Shown here: positions 32,121 to 41,468 of the stretch, in pieces | Layout: every line of letters begins with the position of its first letter | Numbering within the stretch: position 1 is the first letter of the stretch | NCBI RefSeq assembly: GCF_021735925.1 | Contig: NZ_WMEA01000004.1 | Location: forward strand, 186,001 to 250,000 | Direction: 5' to 3' | Origin: Loktanella sp. M215 | Lineage (GTDB): Bacteria; Pseudomonadota; Alphaproteobacteria; Rhodobacterales; Rhodobacteraceae | DNA: 64,000 nucleotides | The notes under the pieces: model-generated | The model's database searches: none | Told to the model about the DNA's origin: nothing | What the model saw: only the letters and a program-made list of their open reading frames with translations | Program-made: the position numbers and the translations under genes

Positions 32121-34628
32121 ATGAGCGACCTTACCAGATTTTCCGGCTCAAGAGATTTTACCGGCCTGCCCGCTATCTCCACGTATGCTTGGGATTCCGC
32201 GACAGATTGTCTGACCTTGTCGGCCGGAGCACAGCACATGCTCGGTGTCGCCAGTCCGATTTCGACAGATGACTTCTTTGATCGTGTTCATGTGGACGAT
32301 CGCGTAAAATTTGCAGCCGAGACAATTTCGTTTCTTGAAACAGGTGGCGAGCAAACCCGGGAGTTTCGATTTTGCCACAGCGATGGCACATTGCGGTATG
32401 TCATATCTCACGCATCTCTGGAGAGGTTGCATCGCACGGACCAGGATCGGATTACCGGCGTATTCATCGACGTTACTCATGCACGAGAGCATGACACGCG
32501 CGTGATCGGTCATCGGTCCGAAAATTTTGGCTTTTACGATCATGATGTTGCGACCGGGAGTTCCACCTGGTCACCAGGCCTTCAGCGCATGCTGATAACG
32601 CCACTCGCCACGCCGATGACTGAGAAAGCCATTCACGACAGCATACATCCAGATGATCGTGAGTGGTTCGCAGCGCGGACGCGGGCGATCAAAAGTGTCG
32701 CCGGATCCTACGAGTTTACGTTCCGGGTCGTTCTACCAGATGATCGAATTCTTCTGGTGCGTGACAGGGGTGAGGCTCATGCGCCGGTCGATCCAACCAC
32801 CGGCAAAGTTTCGCGTCTAACCGGTACGCTGACGGACATCACACCAACCACTCACATTGGTAGCCTTCACAAGCTGGCCAACAATGCCTTTTGGCAGTTG
32901 ATCGATACTGCTCCAGTTGGCGCTTATGCAGTGGATTCGGATTTGCGCATGGTTCGCGTCAGCCGTGGCGCTCACGCCACCTTTGCCGGCATCGACAACC
33001 TGTTGGGCCGCGACCTTGACGATGTTCTTCATATTCTGTGGCCAGAACCCTTCGCATCTGAAGCTGTAGCACAATTTCGCAATACGCTTATCTCAGGTGA
33101 CCCTTACCACGCTGATCCAGTCGTCGAGGATCGCGCTGATCGCAATGTTCTCGAGGCTTATGACTGGAGCATTGAGCGCATTATACTGGAAGACGGGCGT
33201 CCTGGAGTGTTGTGCTATTTCTATGACCTGAGCGAACGTGTGCGCCACGAGCGGACACTCGAAGAACAACAGTTACGGCTCAGCCTTGCCTATGACGCGG
33301 CCAACATGGGGGCATGGGAAATAGACCTCGTGAATGGCGGGGCTCTGGGGACACCGAAACTGTTCGAGATGTTCGGTGAACCCGATTTTACCGGTGACGT
33401 GTCCGACCTCTGGCGCAGGAGGATTCATGCTGATGACCAGAGCCTGGTCGATGCGACATTTGAGGAGGCCGTGCGGAATGGCGGACCTTTCAATGTGGAT
33501 TTCCGTATCGTCACCGGCAACGGCGACGTCCGTCACATGGCGGCCAAAGCGATTCTGCAGAAAGACAAACGCGGTCGCCCGTCGCGCATGATTGGTGTTG
33601 ATCACGACATCACGCATCGCAAGGAAACCGAGCTGGCGCTCCGTGACAGCCAGCATCAGTTGCGAACCGTTCTGGATCACACGGTGGCATTCATCGGCGT
33701 GTTGGGTCCGGCTGGCACTCTGCGCGAAGCAAACCGCCCCGCGATCGAGTTTGGTGGGCTTTCCCGTGATGATGTCATCGGAAAACCGTTCTGGGAGGCA
33801 TTCTGGTGGACACATGATGATGCTGTTGCCGACCGGTGTCGACAGGCTGTCATAGAAGGTCAGGCTGGACGGGCACAACGTTTCGACGTCGTCGTGCGCG
33901 GAGAGGAAGACAGACTGATCACGATCGACTTCCTGCTGGCGCCGGTGTTTGACGACGCCGGCGTGTTGCAAATGATGGTCGTGTCAGGCTTTGACATTTC
34001 AGATCGGGAAAAGGCGCGGGAACGCGAGCGTTCTCTTATGGGCGAAATTAATCACCGCACCAAGAATATACTTACACTGGTGCAGGTCGTCGCCCGGCAA
34101 ACGGCGCGCGGTGGCGCTGCAGGTTTTGTGGCGCGATTTGAAGAGCGGATCGCGGCCCTCGCCAAAGCGCAGGATCTGCTGTTCAGCAGCAAGGCTGACC
34201 GGGTCGATTTGAAGGCACTCGCAAAATCGCAGCTGGGTCATCTAAGTGATGTGATTGAGAGCAGAATTATCCTGAACGGTCCACCAGTGGCTCTCGATGC
34301 AGATGCCGCGCAGGCTGTCGGGATGGCGCTGCATGAGTTGGCCACGAACGCAGGAAAATACGGTGCGCTATCTTCAGGAGATGGCCGCGTTGACGTAGCC
34401 TGGCAGATGAACAGCCATGATGACACTTTCGAAATAAGGTGGTCTGAACGCGATGGTCCGCCCGTTATACCACCTGAAACGAAGGGGTTTGGATCAACCG
34501 TTATCGACCAGATGACACGCTCGGTTCTGGATGCGGAGGTACAGCTCGACTACGAACCAGAAGGTGTCAGATGGAGGCTCGTCTGCGCCCGTGATGCCCT
34601 GAGCAAGTCATCGCAAAACTATTCCTGA
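32121..34628 (+). CDS. PAS-domain sensor histidine kinase, HWE type
   Basis: About 835 residues; the ATG at 32121 is favoured by AAGGA 10 bases upstream. Several PAS/PAC domains fill residues about 10-620 (for example VHVDDRVKFAAETISFLE, IHPDDREWFAAR, IHADDQSLVDATFEEA, GVDHDITHRKETELAL). The C-terminus is an HWE kinase: phospho-His in GEINHRTKNILTLVQ, N-box ALHELATNAGKYGAL, and WSE in IRWSERDGPP. There are no membrane segments, so it is cytoplasmic. HWE kinases often feed the alphaproteobacterial general stress response. Followed by a receiver protein. Confidence 0.92.
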   Translation: MSDLTRFSGSRDFTGLPAISTYAWDSATDCLTLSAGAQHMLGVASPISTDDFFDRVHVDDRVKFAAETISFLETGGEQTREFRFCHSDGTLRYVISHASLERLHRTDQDRITGVFIDVTHAREHDTRVIGHRSENFGFYDHDVATGSSTWSPGLQRMLITPLATPMTEKAIHDSIHPDDREWFAARTRAIKSVAGSYEFTFRVVLPDDRILLVRDRGEAHAPVDPTTGKVSRLTGTLTDITPTTHIGSLHKLANNAFWQLIDTAPVGAYAVDSDLRMVRVSRGAHATFAGIDNLLGRDLDDVLHILWPEPFASEAVAQFRNTLISGDPYHADPVVEDRADRNVLEAYDWSIERIILEDGRPGVLCYFYDLSERVRHERTLEEQQLRLSLAYDAANMGAWEIDLVNGGALGTPKLFEMFGEPDFTGDVSDLWRRRIHADDQSLVDATFEEAVRNGGPFNVDFRIVTGNGDVRHMAAKAILQKDKRGRPSRMIGVDHDITHRKETELALRDSQHQLRTVLDHTVAFIGVLGPAGTLREANRPAIEFGGLSRDDVIGKPFWEAFWWTHDDAVADRCRQAVIEGQAGRAQRFDVVVRGEEDRLITIDFLLAPVFDDAGVLQMMVVSGFDISDREKARERERSLMGEINHRTKNILTLVQVVARQTARGGAAGFVARFEERIAALAKAQDLLFSSKADRVDLKALAKSQLGHLSDVIESRIILNGPPVALDADAAQAVGMALHELATNAGKYGALSSGDGRVDVAWQMNSHDDTFEIRWSERDGPPVIPPETKGFGSTVIDQMTRSVLDAEVQLDYEPEGVRWRLVCARDALSKSSQNYS

Positions 34629-34893
34629 CAGATTTCAGTACTTTATTCTAACTGCCGAAGTAGGGAACGCGACAAGCCAATCTCCTGTTCAGTTGGCCGC
34701 ACTCGCAGCCATGGTGTAAGCAACAGGACGACGATCACGTATGACTCTCGCGGGCTTCATGCATGACTATCCCCGACCTGGTCGCATGTTTGTGAGCCAG
34801 ATCTGCATTTATTATTAAATCCGGTTGTAACAAACAGGGGTTTAAGGTGTTGCACTAGAGGATTTGCATTCTGCTTACGCAAATTCACGAAAC

Positions 34894-35301
34894 ATGTTGG
34901 TTGTTATGGCGCAGGAAAAATTACCCTTGGAAGGCTTGACGATCCTGCTGGTCGAAGATGAGCCGCTTATCGCGCTGGATATTGCCATGATATTGCAGGA
35001 CGCGGGGGCAACGGTAATAGGACCCTGCAAAAACGTAGTCGCAGCCCTTTTGCGAATACAACAGGGTTCAGACAAGGTAGAGCTTCATGGTGCTGTTTTG
35101 GATGTCGATTTGGGGGACGAAACATCAATTCCGGTAGCAAGGGTGCTGAAGGATAACGAAATACCATTCGTTTTTCATACCGGCATGAATCCTTTGCGAC
35201 ATCCGCTATTGGCCGATTTCGATGTCCCAGTCGTGTCAAAGCCTTCCACCAGTACGGCACTGATTGCGGCAATCCAGTCGCAGATTGCAATGATCCGTTA
35301 G
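34894..35301 (+). CDS. Stand-alone response regulator receiver
   Basis: About 135 residues (start unsure: ATG 34894 or 34906). CheY-like fold: acidic pocket ILLVEDEPLIALD, phospho-acceptor Asp in GAVLDVDLG, Thr in VFHTGM, Lys in VVSKPST. No output domain. Receivers of this type commonly sit next to HWE kinases, so it is probably the partner of the kinase 270 bases upstream. Confidence 0.85.
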   Translation: MLVVMAQEKLPLEGLTILLVEDEPLIALDIAMILQDAGATVIGPCKNVVAALLRIQQGSDKVELHGAVLDVDLGDETSIPVARVLKDNEIPFVFHTGMNPLRHPLLADFDVPVVSKPSTSTALIAAIQSQIAMIR

Positions 35302-35354
35302 TTGCCGTGCTCACCGTGTGGGAGCGCATCCAAGCCCCTCGCTAGTTCTTAGAC

Positions 35355-36560
35355 TTATAGGGAAGTTACTAACTCTGAAAGCTTGCCAGTGGCCTCCCCG
35401 CCACCCTCTCTCGACGCTGGCAGGGTGAGCCTGAAACAACTGCCTTCACCGACTGTACTGGTCACGTTCAGGCTGCCACCTTGCATTTCGGCAAGGTTGC
35501 GGGAAATTGACAATCCCATCCCTGTACCTCCGGCGCGCCGCACTGCGCTGGAATCGATCTGATAGAAGGCTTCGAAGATGCTGTTGAACTCAACTTCATA
35601 GATACCCGCGCCGCTGTCTTGTATTTCAAAGACAACCGTTTCGGCCTCGGTCTTGATCATAAGCCTTACGAATCCCTGGTCGGTAAATTTGATGGCATTG
35701 CCGACCAGATTAAACAGTATCTGACGCGTCCTGACTTTGTCGGCGAACACTGTAACGGCATCTTGTGTCACTTCAAATGACAGGCCCTTTTCCTGCGCCA
35801 GCGTCCTGAGTTGATATATGACAGGGTCCGCGATGTCCTTAATGTCGCAGATCTCGCACGCGACTGACAGATTTCCTGATTCGATCTTCGCGGAATCCAG
35901 CATTTCATTGATCAGGTGCAGGAGATGTTCGCCAGATTTGACCATGCGTTCCATCAAGTCTGAAAGTTGTGCGAACACGTCATCCAGCAAAGTTCTGATC
36001 TCAGCGGGCGATCTGTCGTTGCTCTCCAGCGCAGCCAAGAGTGTTTTGGAGGATTTCAAAAGCCGGGCACTATTGGCAAGGCGCGCGACGCCCAGGATGA
36101 CCGTTAGGGGGGTTCGCAATTCGTGGCTCAGCACCCCTATAAAATCTGTTTTGGCTTTGTTGGCCGCTTCCGCCTGGGCGAGACGCTCTTCCTGTTCGAC
36201 CTGGCTGGTGATGTTGCTGAGCGTGGCCATATACCGGTCTGGCCCAAGCCTCTTGATCGAAATGGACAGGACCTGCGGCCGTGCACCCCGTCGCGCGTCT
36301 CCCGGATCGATGTTGATGCGATAACCGTCGTGGATCGTGCCGTGATCGGCTGAAAATGCGGCTACGGCGGTGCGCAGATCCGTTGCGTGGCGTTCCATGA
36401 GATGGAAGAGGTTCGTCGCGTCCCTGTCAGTGGCGAGCGGTATCAATAAATTCATTGCATGGGGATTGACCAGGCTCATTCGCCCTGTCGTATCGAATTC
36501 GATTAATCCCACGGGGCAGGAATAAAGGAAACTCATAAGGCTATCGTCGTCAGATGTCAC
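35355..36560 (-). CDS. PAS-type histidine kinase downstream of the PYP-like gene
   Basis: A 401-residue protein from a GTG at 36560 with AGAGG upstream. Residues 1-125 look like a PAS domain (CPVGLIEFDTTGRMSLVNPHAMNLL), followed by a HisKA region with H146 (FIGVLSHELRTPLTVIL) and an HATPase with N-box VGNAIKFTDQG, IQDSGAGI and GGTGMGLSIS. Soluble. Only 12 bases separate it from the photoactive-yellow-protein-like gene, so the two are co-transcribed and the small protein is the likely sensor or partner (inference). Confidence 0.92.
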   Translation of the reverse strand: MTSDDDSLMSFLYSCPVGLIEFDTTGRMSLVNPHAMNLLIPLATDRDATNLFHLMERHATDLRTAVAAFSADHGTIHDGYRINIDPGDARRGARPQVLSISIKRLGPDRYMATLSNITSQVEQEERLAQAEAANKAKTDFIGVLSHELRTPLTVILGVARLANSARLLKSSKTLLAALESNDRSPAEIRTLLDDVFAQLSDLMERMVKSGEHLLHLINEMLDSAKIESGNLSVACEICDIKDIADPVIYQLRTLAQEKGLSFEVTQDAVTVFADKVRTRQILFNLVGNAIKFTDQGFVRLMIKTEAETVVFEIQDSGAGIYEVEFNSIFEAFYQIDSSAVRRAGGTGMGLSISRNLAEMQGGSLNVTSTVGEGSCFRLTLPASREGGGEATGKLSELVTSL

Positions 36561-36572
36561 CGGTCTACCTCT

Positions 36573-36941
36573 TTATCGTTCAATCAACATGTATCGTCGC
36601 GCAATTTGCGGTGCCTGGAGGAGACGCAATCGCACAGGGGTGGGACGCATCCTCAGGGTCAGAACAAACGGGATGATATTGTCCAGGTGAGGCTCATCCT
36701 CAAACCGTTGGGCCACCATGTAATTGTTCATGCATTGCGCAATGTTGTCGAAGAACGGCGCTCCTAAAACGCTTTGCGGCAAGAGGCCCGCGAGCTGCGC
36801 CTCGGTTGCGTTGTAGACATCCGCGACCGTATCGCGACGCATGCCAATGACACCGAACGGGAGGGCGTCAAGTGTCGTTGAATCCAAAATCTCTAGATCG
36901 GCGATGGACACTGTCTCGAAACCGTAGCGTGCCTCGTTCAT
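36573..36941 (-). CDS. pyp: Photoactive yellow protein (PYP) homologue
   Basis: A 122-residue protein from the ATG at 36941 (GAGG 9 bases upstream); PYPs are about 125 residues. It aligns along its length with Halorhodospira PYP: LDALPFGVI, VYNATEAQLAG, VLGAPFFDNIAQC, and RMRPTPVRLRLL. The chromophore Cys (C69 in PYP) is C70 here; Tyr42 and Glu46 equivalents are Y43 and E47. Thr50 and Arg52 are replaced by Ala and Leu. PYP carries p-coumaric acid and senses blue light. The genes for the chromophore are not in the window. Confidence 0.78.
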   Translation of the reverse strand: MNEARYGFETVSIADLEILDSTTLDALPFGVIGMRRDTVADVYNATEAQLAGLLPQSVLGAPFFDNIAQCMNNYMVAQRFEDEPHLDNIIPFVLTLRMRPTPVRLRLLQAPQIARRYMLIER

Positions 36942-37163
36942 CAATCGTTTCCTCAAGGTCACCTGCCGGTGAAATACCTATTTTCGAATATGAATAGTAA
37001 AAATTCGGCAGTGGAAGATTTTCTATGGCAATTCAATGTGACAACATTTTGGCAAGGAAGCCACGTAGTGCACTGGATGAAAAAATCCATAGCGGGACAC
37101 CTGCGTAAAGTGTCCTCTTGATATCGCCTGATGTCGGAAATTGCCTTCCGGTAAGCATGATCA

Positions 37164-39629
37164 TTAAGAAAACGAGCTGTCGATCCAGTCTTGCAGCCGC
37201 TCGGCTGTGCTATGATTGAGCGACTGGAGCCGACCGAATTGTGCCAGGTAGGGACAGGGCTCGTCGAGGCGAGTGGCAACGGTATCGAGAGTAAAAGCTG
37301 CGGCTGACTTCAGGTTGGCCAACTCTTCCCAAGTCACCGGAACGGCGACAGGTGCACCCGGACGGGCCCGGAGTGAGTAGGGCGATACTGCTGTGGCACC
37401 CCTCTCGTTGCGGAGCCAGTCAATGAAGATGCGGCCCTTGCGCCGGGCCTTGGACATTGATGCAGTGAAGCGAGTTGGATCTTTGCTCGCCAGCACATGC
37501 GCCACGGTTTGGGTGAAGCCCCTGACCGCATCCCACGACGCCGTTCGACGCAAAGGCGCCCAGACATGGATACCTTTGCCGCCGGTGACCATCGCTCCAG
37601 TCTCCAGGCCGAGGTCGGCCAGCCAGCCGCGCAGATATGTTGCAGCGCGACGTACGTCAGGCCAGTCTAAGCCCTCGTCGGGGTCGAGGTCGAATACCAG
37701 CCGGTCGGGGCGCTCGGGCGCATCGGTACGCACACCCTGAATGTGAAACTCGATCGTGCCCATCTGGGCGGCGGCGACGAAAGCGGCGGGGCGGGTGGCA
37801 TACATGTAATCCGCCGATCCGCCACTACTGTCCTTCAAAGCGATACGGCGGAGGAGGGCAGGCATGGTATCGTGGGCATGCTTCTGGAAAAAGACCTCGC
37901 CATCTATCCCGCGGGGACAGCGCAGGAGCGACAGGGGCCGGTGTCCCGCGATCTGGACTAATCTCTCGCCAACGCGATCATAATGGCGAGCGACATCGAG
38001 CTTGGTAAAGGGTGCGGCGCCGAACACCCGGCGATCAGAATTACTGATAGGGATGCCGGCCACCACGGGGCTGTCGGACTGCGGCATCTCGAGCGTCACG
38101 TTGGCGGCGGCCTTATCCTCTCGGATCCCTAAAAATCTGCCATGGCGGATGTGGCCATCGGCCGTGAACTCACCGAACTCGACCTCAATGACCACGTGGG
38201 GTGTTACCCATTTCGCAGTGCGGGCGATGGCAGCCGGTACAGCCGTGAATGGGCTGGTCTTGCGGGGCGAAATTTCGGCCGCCAGTCGGGCGAAATCGGC
38301 GTCGGAGAAACCGGTACCGATCCGGCCGCGATAGCGCAGCCCGTCCGGTCCGGTCTCCCCCACGAGAAGGGATGAAAATAGCCGGCCCCTCTTATCGGAC
38401 GGTGACAGCCCGCCTACGATAAACTCCTGTCGCCGGGTACATTTGATTTTCCGCCAGGCGTCGGTGCGCTCCCCGCGATAAGGTGCGTCAATACGCTTGC
38501 TGATGATCCCTTCCGCCCCTGCGGCGGCTGCGGCGGCAAAGACCTCGGCCCCGTGGCCCTGGACATGATCGCTCATCCGCAGGGCGCCGTCCTTGGGTTG
38601 TCCCTCCATCAACGCGGCAAGCCGCTTGCGGCGTTCAATCTGGGCTAATCCGGTCAGATCCTTGCCATTCAGCGACAGCAGATCGAACGCGTATAACACC
38701 AACGACGAACCAGCTTCGATCGCGTCTTGCAATGATGAGAAGGCGGAGGGTCCGACATGCGCCGCCATGACCTCGCCGTCAATTAGGGCCGACTTGCAAG
38801 GCAGCGTGTCGAAGGCGCCGCTAAGGGCCGCGAACCTGTCCGTCCAATCATGACCATTGCGCGTGAAGAGACGGGTGCCACCCTTGCCAAGGCTGGCGAG
38901 ACACCGATAGCCGTCGAACTTCGTCTCGTGGATCCAGTCATCCCCCTCGGGCGGCTCCGCATGCAATGTGGCGAGTTGCACCTTACGGAACGCAGGTGGT
39001 TTACCCGGGTGGGGCAGTGGGAGCGCCTTCGCTTTTGTCCCCGCTGCAATCTCGGGCATTGTCCGCCCAGTCCGAATTGATGTGACATGCGCCTCCGTCA
39101 GTCCATCGGCGTCTTCTGTCGCCAGTTCATCACGTTCCTTGATGAGGAGCCAGTTCTCGCGCTTTTCCGCTTTGCGTGGCTTCATCCGGACGAGGGCCCA
39201 GGCGCCTCGCATCCGGCGTCCCTGCACGACCACCTTGAGGTTGCCAGCCTCTAATTCTGCAGCCACGTTTCCTTTTGGGAGCCATGTCCCTTCATCCCAG
39301 AGCATGACCGTGCCGCCGCCGTATTCCCTCTTCGGGATCGTGCCTTCGAAGTCTGCATAGTTCAGCGGGTGGTCCTCGGTGCGGACCGCCAGACGTTTTT
39401 CACGCGGGTTCGCGCTCGGACCACGGGTTACGGCCCAACTGAGCAAAACCCCGTTCCATTCGAGCCTGAAATCGTAGTGCAGCCGGGTGGCGTCATGTTT
39501 CTGAACCAGGAACCGAAGCCCGCCGCTTCGGGCACCTGCTTGTCCTGACGGCTCTGAGGTGCGGGTAAAATCCCGCTTCGCGTTATACTCCGCAAGATCG
39601 CGGCCGGAGGTGCTATTTGCTGGCGCCAC
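37164..39629 (-). CDS. ligD: DNA ligase D (LigD), NHEJ
   Basis: A 821-residue multi-domain enzyme from a GTG at 39629. Order: 3'-phosphoesterase (about 25-190; HYDFRLEWNGVLLSWAV), ATP-dependent ligase (about 210-510; K237 in ETKFDGYR), and primase-polymerase (about 540-815; VFDLDPDEGLDWPDVR). It joins double-strand breaks with Ku. One base separates it from ku, so they form one operon. Confidence 0.95.
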   Translation of the reverse strand: MAPANSTSGRDLAEYNAKRDFTRTSEPSGQAGARSGGLRFLVQKHDATRLHYDFRLEWNGVLLSWAVTRGPSANPREKRLAVRTEDHPLNYADFEGTIPKREYGGGTVMLWDEGTWLPKGNVAAELEAGNLKVVVQGRRMRGAWALVRMKPRKAEKRENWLLIKERDELATEDADGLTEAHVTSIRTGRTMPEIAAGTKAKALPLPHPGKPPAFRKVQLATLHAEPPEGDDWIHETKFDGYRCLASLGKGGTRLFTRNGHDWTDRFAALSGAFDTLPCKSALIDGEVMAAHVGPSAFSSLQDAIEAGSSLVLYAFDLLSLNGKDLTGLAQIERRKRLAALMEGQPKDGALRMSDHVQGHGAEVFAAAAAAGAEGIISKRIDAPYRGERTDAWRKIKCTRRQEFIVGGLSPSDKRGRLFSSLLVGETGPDGLRYRGRIGTGFSDADFARLAAEISPRKTSPFTAVPAAIARTAKWVTPHVVIEVEFGEFTADGHIRHGRFLGIREDKAAANVTLEMPQSDSPVVAGIPISNSDRRVFGAAPFTKLDVARHYDRVGERLVQIAGHRPLSLLRCPRGIDGEVFFQKHAHDTMPALLRRIALKDSSGGSADYMYATRPAAFVAAAQMGTIEFHIQGVRTDAPERPDRLVFDLDPDEGLDWPDVRRAATYLRGWLADLGLETGAMVTGGKGIHVWAPLRRTASWDAVRGFTQTVAHVLASKDPTRFTASMSKARRKGRIFIDWLRNERGATAVSPYSLRARPGAPVAVPVTWEELANLKSAAAFTLDTVATRLDEPCPYLAQFGRLQSLNHSTAERLQDWIDSSFS

Positions 39630-39630
39630 G

Positions 39631-40506
39631 TCAGGACGCCTTCTTACCAGCCTTCGCGGGTGTCTTTGCTACGAGTTTCTTCGCAGGGGTCTTTGCGGCA
39701 GGTTTCTTCTCCGGTGCCTTCTTCGTGCTGCCAAGACTTTGTTTGAGCGCAGACATCAGATCGACAACGTTCTCGCCTGTAGGCCGGTCCTCTTCGCCAG
39801 CGCTGACCCGGGGCGTTTTGCGGTTTTTCTTCTTTGCTGTGATCAGTGCAGTCATCGCCTCGGCATAATGGTCGGTGAAGTTATCAGCATCGAAGGGTGC
39901 CGTCTTCTTCTCGATCAACGCCGTCGCCAGATCGAGCAATTCCGTGTCGGCCTTCTTGTCCTCGATGGACGAGAACATCGGCTCACTCTCACGCAGTTCG
40001 TCAGCATAGTAGAGCGTTTCCAAAAGCAGACCGTCACCGCAGGGTTTGATGGCCACGAGATATTCTTTACCCCGCATCGTCATCTGCCCCAATCCCACTT
40101 TCTGACTGCTCCGCAGGGCGTCACGCACGACGCGGTAGGCGTCCTCAGCCAGATCGTCGGTCGGAACGAGGTAGTAAGGTTTGTCGAAATAAAGTGGCGA
40201 TATCTCGTGAGCACCCACGAACTGAACCAGCTCCAGGGTCTTCTTTGTCTCGAGCTTAATGGCGTCGATTTCTTCGGGATCCAGCAAGATATAGTTGCCG
40301 TCGATCTCATAGCCTTTGACGATATCCTCAGATTTGACAGGACCGACCCCTGACACGGTCTTGGAATACTGCACCCGCTTGCCGCTTGGCTTGTGTATCT
40401 GTCGAAAGGACACGCGCGCCGAAGAATTATGTGCTGCGTAGAGTTCGACCGGGATCGAGACGAGGGACAGGCGAAGCTGACCTTTCCAAAGTGCGCGCTG
40501 AGCCAT
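39631..40506 (-). CDS. ku: Ku, bacterial NHEJ end-binding protein
   Basis: A 291-residue protein from the ATG at 40506 with AAAGGA upstream. Ku core: ALWKGQLRLSLVSIPVELY, FRQIHKPSGKRVQY, YEIDGNYILLDPEEIDAI, YYLVPTDD. The C-terminal ~45 residues are Lys/Ala/Pro-rich (TPAKKLVAKTPAKAGKK), a DNA-binding tail seen in many bacterial Ku proteins. It recruits LigD to DNA ends. No stress-promoter motif was seen upstream. Confidence 0.95.
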   Translation of the reverse strand: MAQRALWKGQLRLSLVSIPVELYAAHNSSARVSFRQIHKPSGKRVQYSKTVSGVGPVKSEDIVKGYEIDGNYILLDPEEIDAIKLETKKTLELVQFVGAHEISPLYFDKPYYLVPTDDLAEDAYRVVRDALRSSQKVGLGQMTMRGKEYLVAIKPCGDGLLLETLYYADELRESEPMFSSIEDKKADTELLDLATALIEKKTAPFDADNFTDHYAEAMTALITAKKKNRKTPRVSAGEEDRPTGENVVDLMSALKQSLGSTKKAPEKKPAAKTPAKKLVAKTPAKAGKKAS

Positions 40507-40616
40507 AGTGGATCCTTTCGTGGCATCAAACAGACTGTAAGCAAGCATGCTAATTAGTAGGCACGAAGGCCGAACTTATTTAAACAGTTTATTGGTTGGC
40601 ATCGGGACGTCGTGCT

Positions 40617-41054
40617 TCAGGCTTTACCTGTCAGGAGTCCGGAAATCTGTTCTTTGATTTCGTGATACTGTCGCGTCAGAAACTCGGAAATGTCGAAGTG
40701 TCCATCTACGGTCCATTCCGCAAGAGATTTGTCATAGATGTCCATGAGGGCCTCTTCGTCCTCACGGACGGCCGGCAGGGCATCGGCATCAAGTCCAGCA
40801 ACCCAATCCCGCAGTGTGACCACTGCTTTGTTAACGGTCCCCCGGACCGTTGCGTCGCCATCACCCGTATCCTGAAGTCCCTGCAGCGCATCTTCCTGTT
40901 CCATGGCATGACAACGATGCAAGTTACTGAGGTCTTCGATGATAGGTAATATATCAGGGTCGGCACGGTCCAGCATGGTCTCATAACCTGCCAGCACGTC
41001 GTTGGTCGCCGCATGGATCGTATGCAGAACATGGCGAACATCGTTGGGCATCAT
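40617..41054 (-). CDS. Four-helix-bundle stress protein (DUF2383-like)
   Basis: A 145-residue helical protein with HTIHAATNDVLAGYETML, ILPIIEDLSNLHRCHAMEQEDAL and RGTVNKAVVTLRDWVAG. It resembles the DUF2383/PA2169-type bundle family, but the family assignment is only fair. It is the intact paralogue of the broken gene at 11862-12290. An EcfG-type motif lies upstream. Function unknown. Confidence 0.7.
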   Translation of the reverse strand: MMPNDVRHVLHTIHAATNDVLAGYETMLDRADPDILPIIEDLSNLHRCHAMEQEDALQGLQDTGDGDATVRGTVNKAVVTLRDWVAGLDADALPAVREDEEALMDIYDKSLAEWTVDGHFDISEFLTRQYHEIKEQISGLLTGKA

Positions 41055-41081
41055 GTCACCTATTAAGAATATTTGAACCTG

Positions 41082-41107
41082 AACGTCGTGAGATAAAAAT
41101 TGGTTCC
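41082..41107 (-). promoter_or_regulatory. EcfG-type promoter motif before the helical-bundle gene
   Basis: Minus strand: GGAAC, 17 bases, CGTT, ending 28 bases before the start. It stands back to back with the plus-strand site at 41158. Confidence 0.65.
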
Positions 41108-41157
41108 ATTCAATAAGAGTGGCAGAATCCTGCTTCAGGCCGATTCCAGTTGCCCAG

Positions 41158-41182
41158 GGAACTCCTCAGGAATTGGCATGTT
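41158..41182 (+). promoter_or_regulatory. EcfG-type promoter motif before the 77-aa gene
   Basis: GGAAC, 16 bases, TGTT, ending 31 bases before the ATG at 41213. The pair of divergent sites shares one 158-bp intergenic region. Confidence 0.6.
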
Positions 41183-41212
41183 GCATCCTATACTATTCAT
41201 GAGGGTGACATC

Positions 41213-41446
41213 ATGCGCCGCAATAATTTACCTATCGCCATCGGGGCCACAATCTTCAGCTTGCTGGCCACAGTGCTGTATTTTCGTGACGCCACTCGAA
41301 CAAGACAGCTTGCCGCGAATCCAACTAACAGGCGTGTGAGAAATGCAGGGCCAGATGAGATGCGCGATCCGCCTCCATCGTGGACGCAGGAAGACGAGCG
41401 CTCGGATGAATCGTTTCCGGCAAGCGATCCTCCAGGCACCTACTGA
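41213..41446 (+). CDS. Small single-pass membrane protein ending SFPASDPPGTY
   Basis: A 77-residue protein with a GAGGGTGAC ribosome site. One membrane helix (LPIAIGATIFSLLATVLYF) is followed by a polar tail. The acidic ending DERSDESFPASDPPGTY is a motif seen at the end of many small alphaproteobacterial stress proteins. Stress promoter upstream. Overall function unknown. Confidence 0.65.
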   Translation: MRRNNLPIAIGATIFSLLATVLYFRDATRTRQLAANPTNRRVRNAGPDEMRDPPPSWTQEDERSDESFPASDPPGTY

Positions 41447-41468
41447 CCCGGTAAAGCAGGAAAACGAT

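Noticed and set aside
36959..37279. 106-codon minus-strand frame overlapping the end of ligD
   Set aside because: Overlaps ligD in another frame, no ribosome site, no recognisable product.
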